Source of the DNA: Porticoccaceae bacterium
GTDB taxonomy: Bacteria > Pseudomonadota > Gammaproteobacteria > Pseudomonadales > Porticoccaceae
Direction of reading: 5' to 3'
NCBI GenBank assembly: GCA_023228865.1
Contig: JALOAH010000043.1
Coordinates: forward strand, 1 to 38,909
DNA: 38,909 nucleotides
The notes below the pieces were generated by a model, which was not told where the DNA came from, ran no database searches, and saw only the letters and a program-made list of their open reading frames with translations. A program made the position numbers and the translations under genes. Shown piece after piece: positions 33,281 to 38,909 of this stretch (the first letter of the stretch is position 1; every line of letters begins with the position of its first letter).

Positions 33281-34246
33281 TTAAAGATAACTTAACGGGC
33301 TGCGAACTCCGTGAGCACCTTGCTTTAAAACGTGGGTGTAGATTTCAGTGGTTTTTACGTCGGCATGGCCAAGCTGTTGCTGCACCGTGCGAATATCCGC
33401 ACCCGATTGCAATAAATGGGTGGCGAATGAGTGGCGCAGAGTATGGCTACCCACTTCCTTCTCTATTCCTGCTGCTCTTGTCGCAATCCTCAAGAACTTA
33501 TTAATATTGGTTTCATCAAAATGATGCCGCCGCAAATTACGGGTACTCGGCTCAAAACTCAATTTGGTGGACGGAAACAGGTATTGCCACCCCAGCTTGG
33601 TGGGAGCAGAAGGATACTTCCTCGCCAGCGCATCAGGCATCCAGACCCCCTGATACTCGGGATGCAATAGATCCCCTTGAAGTAGTAACTCAACGCTCTT
33701 GATTTGAGCGGTTATTCGCTCCACCAACTCCGGCGCCAGTGTTACCAGGCGATGCTTGAATCCCTTGCCATTCCAAACCTGAACTTGCAGGTTATCCAGA
33801 TCAATATCCTTAACCCGCAAACGAACCAATTCAATACGTCGCAATCCGGAACCGTAAAGCAGGGAAGCCATCAGCAAATGTAAGCCACGTAGTCTCGAAA
33901 GCAGTGCAGAGATCTCTTCACGTGTCAGCACCACAGGCAGCTTCCGCTGACGGCTGGCCTTGCGGAAGGCGCCGAGATCTCCCAGGGGTGTGTCCATGTA
34001 TTTGCTATACAGAAAAACGATGGCATTCAGGGCAATAGCCTGGGTCGACGCAGAGACGTCCCGCTGAACCGCAAGAAACGTTAGAAAGGCCTCAACCTCG
34101 GCAGCTCCCATCTCCTCCGGGTGTTTTTTCTGATGGAAAACTATGAAATACTTGATCCAGTAAAGATATGAGTCGATGGTTCTGCGGCTATAGCGGCGAA
34201 CCAGCATGTATTCCCTAATGGAATTGAGAAAGGGCGATGGTGACAT
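33281..34246 (-). CDS. intI: Integron integrase IntI
   Basis: This 321-residue tyrosine recombinase catalyses attI x attC and attC x attC recombination of gene cassettes. The catalytic set is complete: Arg136 (GSGLRR), His268 and Arg271 (HTLRH), His294 (LGH) and nucleophile Tyr303 (EIYTHV). The IntI-specific insertion between the catalytic Arg and His boxes (DALARKYPSAPTKLGWQYLF and RRHHFDETNINKFL) distinguishes it from XerC/XerD. The ending VLKQGAHGVRSPL is typical. It is transcribed away from the cassette array, the normal layout. It looks intact. Confidence 0.97.
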   Translation of the reverse strand: MSPSPFLNSIREYMLVRRYSRRTIDSYLYWIKYFIVFHQKKHPEEMGAAEVEAFLTFLAVQRDVSASTQAIALNAIVFLYSKYMDTPLGDLGAFRKASRQRKLPVVLTREEISALLSRLRGLHLLMASLLYGSGLRRIELVRLRVKDIDLDNLQVQVWNGKGFKHRLVTLAPELVERITAQIKSVELLLQGDLLHPEYQGVWMPDALARKYPSAPTKLGWQYLFPSTKLSFEPSTRNLRRHHFDETNINKFLRIATRAAGIEKEVGSHTLRHSFATHLLQSGADIRTVQQQLGHADVKTTEIYTHVLKQGAHGVRSPLSYL

Positions 34247-34331
34247 GGAAACAAATTCCTCCCTGGAGTTAACAACACGGCGAGCTCTTCATGAACTGCC
34301 GAAGGTGATTATCGGGAATCATTCACGATTT

Positions 34332-34359
34332 TTCAACGCCGTGCTGCAATCTTTAAAAT
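34332..34359 (+). promoter_or_regulatory. Candidate cassette promoter Pc
   Basis: TTCAAC and TAAAAT are spaced by 16 bp between intI and the first cassette, pointing into the array. The position suits a Pc promoter, but the -35 is weak and it was found by eye only. Confidence 0.35.
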
Positions 34360-34400
34360 TCTTTATGTTTTTCATGGGGTTGCGATGGAAGGAAAAATCA

Positions 34401-34471
34401 GATCGCGATTATGGTCCGTTCCCGCTAATAATTATTATGAGGTCGAAGACCTCATTAACGTACTGTTGGGC
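34401..34471 (+). other. attI site with cassette-1 junction
   Basis: The recombination core at the attI/cassette border is GTTGGGC (34465-34471). It was assigned because the R'' box of the first attC is its exact reverse complement (GCCCAAC at 34713). Crossover falls after the G at 34465. The left limit of attI is approximate; no direct repeats resembling the IntI1 binding sites were defined. Confidence 0.7.
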
Positions 34472-34472
34472 G

Positions 34473-34691
34473 TCACAGTCTGCATACCTTGTCGCCCTTC
34501 CTGGATTCCTCGCTGCCGAAATACGAAGCGAATCTCGCCTTGCTCTCTCGTGGAGTGAGAATCGCCCTGTAATCGACACGCGGCGGCCTTGCTTCAATGC
34601 GACGATTGTCCCAACAGAGCGTCTCTACATCGAGGTCTCCATGCTCTTTCTGAATCTGCTCCAGCGCAAAAATCATCTCGGAAATCTTCAC
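34473..34691 (-). CDS. Cassette 1: small hypothetical protein on the minus strand
   Basis: This 72-residue ORF uses GTG 34691 with a strong GGAGGAG ribosome binding site 5 nt upstream. It lies entirely inside cassette 1 but runs against the array. It begins with KISEMIFALEQIQKEHGDLD, an amphipathic start like small phage/plasmid-type hypothetical proteins that carry an 'EHGDL' turn, then a basic, charged C-terminus. No function is recognised. In this orientation it cannot use Pc and would need its own promoter. The plus-strand ORF across the same region lacks cassette-like boundaries. Confidence 0.6.
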   Translation of the reverse strand: MKISEMIFALEQIQKEHGDLDVETLCWDNRRIEARPPRVDYRAILTPRESKARFASYFGSEESRKGDKVCRL

Positions 34692-34712
34692 TTTGACTCC
34701 TCCGGGCATCGC

Positions 34713-34769
34713 GCCCAACAATTCAATGCAGCGGATTCGCTGCGCTCACAGCTGATTTACACGTTATGC
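34713..34769 (+). repeat. attC site of cassette 1
   Basis: R'' is GCCCAAC (34713-34719) and R' is GTTATGC (34763-34769), total 57 bp. A GCAGC/GCTGC hairpin lies between. R'' matches the cassette-1 5' core in reverse complement. Confidence 0.8.
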
Positions 34770-35131
34770 ATAAGTACATTTGTCTAATTTGTCTTTTTGT
34801 GAGCATTGGTTACGCCGATGGTCTGCCAATGGAAATTTCAGAATGCCCGGTTACTTTCGCGTGTGAAGAAGGATATCTACCCTACAAAACGGTTGAAGCA
34901 ATCTATCCAGTAAAAGCCATTGAGAATCAAATATCGGGTTACGTTGTTGTTGAGTTTTTGGTAAACCGTCAGGGTGTCCCAGAAAGATTAAAAATTGTTG
35001 AGTCGGTTCCAATCGGCATCTTTGAGCAGGCCGCAATTGATGCGGTGTCACAATTTCGCTACGAACCACCATTAGTTGATGGTTTGCCAGAAGAAGTCAC
35101 TGGGGTTTTATATAAGTTGGAGTTTAAGTAA
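34766..35131 (+). CDS. Cassette 2: secreted TonB C-terminal-domain protein
   Basis: This 121-residue protein has a signal peptide (MHKYICLICLFVSIGYA) and a TonB_C-type domain. YPVKAIENQISGYVVVEFLV, RQGVPERLKIVES and AAIDAVSQFRYEPP match the TonB_C pattern of a beta strand, 'SxPxGxFxxAAxxAvxxwrfxP' helix and closing strand. It lacks the N-terminal membrane anchor and Pro-rich spacer of true TonB, so it is probably periplasmic and not an energy transducer. The ATG lies within the recombination core (GTTATG), so the ribosome binding site, if any, must come from the preceding cassette. Confidence 0.8.
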   Translation: MHKYICLICLFVSIGYADGLPMEISECPVTFACEEGYLPYKTVEAIYPVKAIENQISGYVVVEFLVNRQGVPERLKIVESVPIGIFEQAAIDAVSQFRYEPPLVDGLPEEVTGVLYKLEFK

Positions 35132-35132
35132 T

Positions 35133-35219
35133 GCATAACAAGCACCTGTTGTCGCCGCAAAAAGCGCGGCTGGGACAAACTACGCTTTGCTTCGTTTGCC
35201 CCAAAGGTGGGCGTTAGGT
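35133..35219 (+). repeat. attC site of cassette 2
   Basis: R'' GCATAAC (35133-35139) to R' GTTAGGT (35213-35219), 87 bp. R'' is the reverse complement of the cassette-2 5' core GTTATGC. The arms include GCTGGGACAAACTACGC and GTTTGCCCCA. Confidence 0.9.
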
Positions 35220-35224
35220 GAATA

Positions 35225-35614
35225 ATGAGATCAGTGCTATTAATCGTATTTGTTTTTCTAGCCACATTAGTTCAGGCGGCTGATGAATTTATTGTTGTTG
35301 CAACGCCGTTATCAGCCACACTAAGCAACAAAAGCTGTGATGATTACACTGAAAATGATCCAAATTCAAAATTCCAAGAAGTCTGCATGGATAGAGTCTT
35401 TAATATTTCTTACCAGGTTCTTGGTGTTTTATCGGGTAGCTACAACGGCAAAACAATCCATGCTATTGATTTCTATCACTACTCAGGGCTTCCTGACCAC
35501 ATGATAATTGACCCAGCGTGTGTAACATTTCGTGAGTATCGCGGTGAATATGTTCATATCGAGTCTGCCCCGGCGAAAAAGGGTAAGTCTGGCTATGTAT
35601 GCGAAAGCACCTAA
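35225..35614 (+). CDS. Cassette 3: secreted hypothetical protein
   Basis: This 129-residue protein has a clear signal peptide (MRSVLLIVFVFLATLVQAA) and four Cys in the mature part, suggesting disulfides. The ribosome binding site AGGTG is part of the recombination core (GTTAGGTG-AATA-ATG). The TAA stop lies inside R'' of its attC, a tight cassette fit. The mature sequence (SYQVLGVLSGSYNGKTIHAI) resembles nothing I recognise. Low GC relative to the T2SS region fits recent transfer. Confidence 0.8.
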   Translation: MRSVLLIVFVFLATLVQAADEFIVVATPLSATLSNKSCDDYTENDPNSKFQEVCMDRVFNISYQVLGVLSGSYNGKTIHAIDFYHYSGLPDHMIIDPACVTFREYRGEYVHIESAPAKKGKSGYVCEST

Positions 35615-35710
35615 CAAGGTGGTGTTGTTCGCCGCGCAAAAAGCGCGCGGCTGGGACAGCCTACACGCCGCTTCGCTCTGTTCCGGCTGCCCCAAACCAC
35701 GGCGTTATGA
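35609..35710 (+). repeat. attC site of cassette 3
   Basis: R'' ACCTAAC (35609-35615) to R' GTTATGA (35704-35710), 102 bp, with a long stem (GCTGGGACAGCC ... GGCTGCCCCA). R'' is the reverse complement of the cassette-3 core GTTAGGT. Confidence 0.92.
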
Positions 35711-35717
35711 GAATCGC

Positions 35718-36191
35718 ATGAATCGAGCATTTGCAATAGCATTCCTATTTTTCTCAGTTGTGGCGCAGGCATCGCCGCCAATTTCTGAGCAAGAAATCAC
35801 GCCGAAGAATGTACGCGAACTAGGATTCTTTGTAAGTATAGAAGTGACGCCAGAGGCAACCTCCATCAACTTAGTTGGCCCTAAAAGCTTGGATGAAAAT
35901 TGCTTCCCCGCTCGCAGTGGTAGCGCACTTATGGACAAATCCGGAAATGAACTGATGGTCTATCAGACAAATCTTGAGGCTTCAGACTCAGCTCCGGTGT
36001 CTCTTGGATACTTCACTAAAATGGATACAACTATGAGCGTTTGGCTCGACTACTTTTGTTCGCCGGGGCAGGAATCAAAAAGCAGGCGTTTTGTCATTCC
36101 ATCTGTAGCCAAGTATCTCATAACAAGTCAATCAACTTCGCGCCTGTCGGCGCCGGACAGCCTGCGCTTCGCTTCGGCTGCCGGTTATTGA
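35718..36191 (+). CDS. Cassette 4: secreted hypothetical protein ending inside its attC
   Basis: This 157-residue protein has a signal peptide (MNRAFAIAFLFFSVVAQA) and a short mature domain with no recognised family. A 4-codon ORF (ATG AGA ATC GCA TGA) that begins in the recombination core overlaps this start as ATGA, so translation may be reinitiated from it. No stop occurs before the attC: the last 20 or so residues are encoded by the attC itself, ending a few bp before the next core. That tail is probably incidental. Confidence 0.75.
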   Translation: MNRAFAIAFLFFSVVAQASPPISEQEITPKNVRELGFFVSIEVTPEATSINLVGPKSLDENCFPARSGSALMDKSGNELMVYQTNLEASDSAPVSLGYFTKMDTTMSVWLDYFCSPGQESKSRRFVIPSVAKYLITSQSTSRLSAPDSLRFASAAGY

Positions 36192-36201
36192 GTCGTTAAG
36201 G
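36118..36201 (+). repeat. attC site of cassette 4
   Basis: R'' TCATAAC (36118-36124) to R' GTTAAGG (36195-36201), 84 bp. R'' is the reverse complement of the cassette-4 core GTTATGA. The arms are CGGACAGCCTGCG and CGGCTGCCGG-like. Confidence 0.9.
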
Positions 36202-36208
36202 TGATTAC

Positions 36209-36409
36209 ATGGAAATGATCCGAGTTCGTTCATCAGCAATTAGCTCCGTTGGTTATGATCCTGATTCCATGCGTATGAAAATACGCTTCACAAGCGGTGG
36301 TACTTATACCTACTGTCGTGTGCCACAACATATTTTTGACGGTCTGCTTTCGGCGCACTCCAAAGGTGCGTACTTTGACCGCCATATCAGAGATCGCTAT
36401 CAATGCTAA
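36209..36409 (+). CDS. Cassette 5: KTSC-domain protein
   Basis: This 66-residue protein has a single KTSC domain (SSVGYDPDSMRMKIRF, GGTYTYCRVPQHIFDGLLSA, HSKGAYFDRHIRDRY). The family is small, of unknown biochemical role, and common on mobile DNA. AAGGTG in the recombination core (GTTAAGGTGATTAC before ATG) is the ribosome binding site. Its last 23 bp overlap a convergent minus-strand ORF in the same cassette. Confidence 0.87.
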   Translation: MEMIRVRSSAISSVGYDPDSMRMKIRFTSGGTYTYCRVPQHIFDGLLSAHSKGAYFDRHIRDRYQC

Positions 36410-36581
36410 TGCCAAGGTCTCTGGCAATATCATCAACCAACCTCAAGGCTTTGCTGTTGTCAATTCGCCAGCTTGTTTCATTCGGCTCAATTTCGGGCAA
36501 GTCTGTTGTCACACAGTTATTGCAAGCATTCAAGGCAAGTCCAATTTCATCAAGAGCAGCTTTCAGTTCAATTTTGTTCAT
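36387..36581 (-). CDS. Cassette 5: second, convergent hypothetical protein
   Basis: This 64-residue acidic ORF begins MNKIELKAALDEIGLAL and ends RDLGISIDSDL, with two near-adjacent Cys (ACNNC). GGAG lies 3-4 nt upstream of ATG 36581; ATG 36590 is an in-frame alternative with AGG nearby. It lies wholly within cassette 5 on the strand opposite to the KTSC gene. Helical composition and codon use look coding, but the family is unknown. Confidence 0.55.
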   Translation of the reverse strand: MNKIELKAALDEIGLALNACNNCVTTDLPEIEPNETSWRIDNSKALRLVDDIARDLGISIDSDL

Positions 36582-36592
36582 AGTCTCCATCA

Positions 36593-36656
36593 CCTTAACA
36601 AGTGCTTGGTGCGGGACAACCGGCTGCGCCGGTCGCCCCACAAGCAAGCGTTAAGT
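36593..36656 (+). repeat. attC site of cassette 5
   Basis: R'' CCTTAAC (36593-36599) to R' GTTAAGT (36650-36656), 64 bp, with a compact stem GCGGGACAACCGGC/GCCGGTCGCCCC. R'' is the reverse complement of the cassette-5 core GTTAAGG. Confidence 0.92.
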
Positions 36657-36660
36657 GCTC

Positions 36661-37551
36661 ATGCGAATACCGACGGACTCATACGAGAATATTTGGGGCG
36701 ATTATGTTCTTGCGCTTTCTTGGATGAGGTCGATAGGAGTCGAAATCACTTCGGGAAGAACTCAGTTCTACGAAAAAGTTATTGGGACATGGGTGAGAGA
36801 CTTCCGAACAGCCTCAGTTCAGCAGGCTAACGAAATATTTCCGGATTTCGTAAGCTCCATGTTCGAAGTCATGGACTTCATAGATGTCTATAAATCCTTG
36901 GGCGGCGTACCAACGCCCAGTCTCAAATCTATCGCAGAAAAGCTCCAAAAGGGAGTCAATGGTCCAATCAACTCAGCAGATGAATCGTGCAAGTCCACAG
37001 CGGCACGTAATTTTATTTTTGAAGCGCTTGTTGCTGCGCGTGCGCACAGGCCGGAAAAGTCTGTTTATTCCCATTTTGGTGCCACCTCAGATACTGGATT
37101 AATCGTCGACGGAAAGAGCGTATGGATTGAATGCAAGCGCTTAACGTCCTTGGATAAGCTGGAAGCAAATGTAAGGAAAGCCTGCAACCAAATCGAATCG
37201 GCGCTGAAACGTGACGCATCAACTCAACATAGAGGTTTGGTTGCAATTGATTTCACAAAAATCATCAACAAAGGCGACAAAATATTGGTTAAAAGCAATG
37301 ACAGTGATCTGCTTCAGGAAATTGATTTGATCACCGAAAGAATAATTCAGCAGTGTTCCCACGAATGGGAAAAGGTTTATAAAACAAAAAATAGAAAGAT
37401 ACTGGGAACACTTGTACGATTTTCGACGATGGCTACCTCCGAGAGCAGAAATCTGATTGTCCGGGCAAGTCAATGGGCCATCAATCCAAAGCTGAATATA
37501 AAGTCTGCTGATGAGCAACTGCTTTATAGTCTGGCGGCGGCAATGAAGTAG
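36661..37551 (+). CDS. Cassette 6: PD-(D/E)XK nuclease-like protein
   Basis: This 296-residue cytoplasmic protein looks like a restriction-endonuclease-fold nuclease. A helix with Glu121 (AARNFIFEALVAA) is followed by DTGLIVDGKSVWIECKRL, where Asp144 or Asp150, Glu157 and Lys159 form the D...ExK motif. A helix and strand (NVRKACNQIESAL, GLVAIDF) follow, as in the fold. The N-terminal 100 residues are helical. ATG 36661 is preferred; GTG 36655 overlaps the core. It fills a 992-bp cassette. A role in defence against phage or plasmids is a reasonable inference, since such nucleases dominate those systems, but no partner gene is present. Confidence 0.7.
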   Translation: MRIPTDSYENIWGDYVLALSWMRSIGVEITSGRTQFYEKVIGTWVRDFRTASVQQANEIFPDFVSSMFEVMDFIDVYKSLGGVPTPSLKSIAEKLQKGVNGPINSADESCKSTAARNFIFEALVAARAHRPEKSVYSHFGATSDTGLIVDGKSVWIECKRLTSLDKLEANVRKACNQIESALKRDASTQHRGLVAIDFTKIINKGDKILVKSNDSDLLQEIDLITERIIQQCSHEWEKVYKTKNRKILGTLVRFSTMATSESRNLIVRASQWAINPKLNIKSADEQLLYSLAAAMK

Positions 37552-37570
37552 TGCGGAAAATTAGGTTCGC

Positions 37571-37648
37571 ACTTAACAAGGCAATGGTGCGGGACTGCCT
37601 ACACTCCGCTTCGCTGCGTTTCGGCAGCCCCACATCGCGGCGTTATAA
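37571..37648 (+). repeat. attC site of cassette 6
   Basis: R'' ACTTAAC (37571-37577) to R' GTTATAA (37642-37648), 78 bp, with arms GCGGGACTGCCTACAC and GGCAGCCCCAC. R'' is the reverse complement of the cassette-6 core GTTAAGT. Confidence 0.92.
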
Positions 37649-37663
37649 GGCATCACCTGACGC

Positions 37664-38209
37664 ATGATTAGAACGGAAAGATTGATACTTCGGCAATGGG
37701 ATGATGAAGACCTCCACCCCTTTTCGCAGATGTGTGGGGATAAGGACGTGATGGAGTTCTTCCCGACGCTTCTGACGGAGGAAGAAAGCTACAGTATAGG
37801 GAGAAGAATCAAGTCTCTCATAGCTGAGCGTGGGTGGGGGTTCTGGGCTGTAGAGATCCCCGGTCAAAGTAAATTTATTGGATTTGTCGGGCTGCATATT
37901 CCCAAAGAAAGTATGCCGTTCTCACCATGTGTTGAGATCGGCTGGCGTCTTGCGAAACGATATTGGGGTATGGGTTACGCGACAGAGGCAGCCAAAGAGT
38001 CATTGCGGTACGCTTTTACTCACTTGGGTTTAGATGAGGTGGTCTCTTTTACGACAGTGGGTAACATTCGCTCGCAGTCCGTCATGGAGAAAATCGGGAT
38101 GGCTTATACCAGCAATTTTGAGCATCCTGACCTAGAGCCTTCTGACCCGCTTTGCGAGCACGTTTTGTACAAGATAAGCAAGGATCAGTGGGAGCTACAT
38201 GCCTTATAA
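37664..38209 (+). CDS. Cassette 7: GNAT-family N-acetyltransferase (RimJ/RimL type)
   Basis: This 181-residue acetyltransferase starts with the RimJ/RimL pattern MIRTERLILRQWDDEDLHPF. It contains the acetyl-CoA loop region RLAKRYWGMGYATEAAKESLRYAF (Q/RxxGxG/A equivalent YWGMGYATEA) and the family motif NIRSQSVMEKIGM. Substrates in this family range from ribosomal proteins to small molecules and antibiotics; none can be inferred here. The TAA stop lies inside R'' of its attC. Confidence 0.92.
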   Translation: MIRTERLILRQWDDEDLHPFSQMCGDKDVMEFFPTLLTEEESYSIGRRIKSLIAERGWGFWAVEIPGQSKFIGFVGLHIPKESMPFSPCVEIGWRLAKRYWGMGYATEAAKESLRYAFTHLGLDEVVSFTTVGNIRSQSVMEKIGMAYTSNFEHPDLEPSDPLCEHVLYKISKDQWELHAL

Positions 38210-38287
38210 CCAGGCCAGGCACAGCGACGGCTTTTCCGTTGCGGCTTCGCCTTCACTACAAAGCCGCGCGTGCTGGCGGCGTTAGGG
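38204..38287 (+). repeat. attC site of cassette 7
   Basis: R'' TTATAAC (38204-38210) to R' GTTAGGG (38281-38287), 84 bp. R'' is the reverse complement of the cassette-7 core GTTATAA. Its arms differ from the GGGAC...GCCCCA type shared by cassettes 2, 3, 5 and 6. Confidence 0.88.
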
Positions 38288-38293
38288 CTTCAA

Positions 38294-38803
38294 ATGACAA
38301 TCCGTGCAATCACAATAATCTTGGTGGCAATGATGTTAAGTGGCTGCCCACCAAAAAACGCAATGCTAAAACAAAGGGAAGTACAACACATCGAAGCAGG
38401 TCTTGGAGTTGATGGAACCAAGAAAATACTGTCTTCAAACGAAGAAGTTGATGCTCTCTCAAGTGAGGTAACGCAGCTGCTAAATAGTCATGGCTTTGAA
38501 TTACTATACTCAAGTACGTCATGGGGGCTTCAGCCGCTAACTGGGCACACACAAAATTTAAGTTTCAGGCTTCCAGGTACTAACGCCATTCATTGCTACG
38601 TTCAAATTTCAAAAAAAGAGTTTCGTGTAAAATTTAGAGAACTAGAAAGGGAGCCACAATCAGATGAATTCGCAACAACAGACTATGATTTCAAGATTGC
38701 AGAGCAGGCTGTAATATCTCTCAATGTTCTCGCAAAACAAAAATTCAAGGGGCGTTCCGTACGCATTTCTAAGTTTGATCGTGCAGAAAGCCCTAACAAG
38801 TAA
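38294..38803 (+). CDS. Cassette 8: small lipoprotein of unknown function
   Basis: This 169-residue lipoprotein has the signal MTIRAITIILVAMMLSGC with lipobox LSGC (Cys18) and following PPKN. The rest is a mixed alpha/beta domain without recognised motifs. AGGG in the recombination core (GTTAGGGCTTCAA before ATG) is the ribosome binding site. The stop falls just after R'' (CCCTAAC, 38791-38797) of its attC, the remainder of which is missing. Confidence 0.8.
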   Translation: MTIRAITIILVAMMLSGCPPKNAMLKQREVQHIEAGLGVDGTKKILSSNEEVDALSSEVTQLLNSHGFELLYSSTSWGLQPLTGHTQNLSFRLPGTNAIHCYVQISKKEFRVKFRELEREPQSDEFATTDYDFKIAEQAVISLNVLAKQKFKGRSVRISKFDRAESPNK

Positions 38804-38804
38804 G
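38791..38804 (+). repeat. Truncated attC of cassette 8
   Basis: The R'' box CCCTAAC (38791-38797) is the exact reverse complement of the cassette-8 core GTTAGGG, but no complementary L' arm or R' core follows in the next 110 bp. The attC has been interrupted or deleted. Confidence 0.7.
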
Positions 38805-38909
38805 TTGTATTAGTTCAGACCAGATCTGACACCTGCTCTTGAAAAAGAGAGGGTTACCGGTTTTGATGAAGGTGACGAAACCTGAAATCAAACCCATAAG
38901 AGGTAACCC
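38805..38909 (+). mobile_element. Possible left end of an insertion sequence interrupting the integron
   Basis: The sequence changes character after the attC R'' box. It starts near TGTATTAGTTCAGACCAGAT and has nested inverted repeats (GGGTTACC/GGTAACCC at 38851 and 38902; GGTTTTGAT/ATCAAACC). A start codon follows. This fits the end of a mobile element, but the family cannot be named and the element leaves the window. Confidence 0.35.
38866..38909 (+). CDS. Start of an unidentified ORF, possibly a transposase (3' partial)
   Basis: An ATG at 38866, with AGAGAGGG about 11 bp upstream, opens a frame (MKVTKPEIKPIRGN) that runs off the window. It is too short to identify. Its position inside the putative mobile element end is the only reason to suspect a transposase. 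Confidence 0.3.
   Translation, partial: MKVTKPEIKPIRGN

Noticed and set aside
34463..34478. CTGT-N8-ACAG, a LexA-box-like palindrome near intI
   Set aside because: It straddles the attI/cassette-1 junction, so half of it belongs to the mobile cassette. It is over 200 bp from the intI start, and about one such match is expected by chance in a window this size.
34206..34787. Long plus-strand ORF over attI and cassette 1
   Set aside because: It begins inside intI, crosses attI and the first attC, and lacks a ribosome binding site; cassette borders cut through it.
38797..38909. Group IIC-attC intron at the interrupted attC
   Set aside because: No domain V-like hairpin or reverse transcriptase sequence is visible in the short stretch available, so an insertion sequence end is equally or more likely; left undecided.

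Overview
The window looks like the chromosome of a free-living, probably marine or aquatic, gammaproteobacterium. It has a moderately GC-rich core with fldB, mnmC, trmL, a DUF2789 gene, a pyrophosphate-type phosphofructokinase, a large TonB-dependent receptor and an integron. The genus cannot be fixed from sequence reading alone. No rRNA, tRNA or CRISPR array was seen.

Region 1 (1-2396) is the edge of a transport/signalling locus. A polar amino-acid type ABC ATPase carries an extra C-terminal domain resembling an RsbW-type HATPase. It is followed by a STAS anti-anti-sigma protein. Converging on these are an RsbW-like kinase gene and a lipoprotein solute-binding protein whose two lobes appear in swapped order. 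Region 2 (3041-4303) is a PPi-dependent phosphofructokinase.

Region 3 (4503-23298) is the centrepiece: a type II secretion operon in the order gspE-F-G-H-I-J-K-L-M-N-C-D-A-B, then a large surface-type lipoprotein and a TonB-dependent receptor. A well-formed PHO box (two 7-bp half-sites 4 bp apart) lies upstream of gspE. Four tandem PHO half-sites, followed 10 bp later by a -10-like hexamer, lie upstream of the lipoprotein. This predicts a phosphate-starvation secretion/uptake system, comparable to the phosphate-regulated T2SS lipoprotein ElpS of Caulobacter. Two 108-bp REPIN/MITE-like palindromes sit on either side of the lipoprotein-receptor pair. Three gaps of the T2SS operon are filled exactly by mini-ORFs that abut or overlap both neighbours.

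Region 4 (23297-33269) is mostly housekeeping and accessory: an RND efflux pump with its membrane-fusion protein, a DUF2789 protein, a tightly overlapping fldB-mnmC-DUF2235 operon, trmL and a VIT-family transporter.

Region 5 (33281-38909) is an integron: intI on the minus strand, an attI junction, seven complete gene cassettes and an eighth whose attC is cut off by what may be an insertion sequence. For every complete cassette the R'' box is the exact reverse complement of the R' box at its own 5' end, which fixes cassette borders to the base. Cassettes encode a small minus-strand protein, a TonB_C-domain secreted protein, two secreted unknowns, a KTSC protein paired with a convergent ORF, a PD-(D/E)XK nuclease-like protein, a GNAT acetyltransferase and a lipoprotein.
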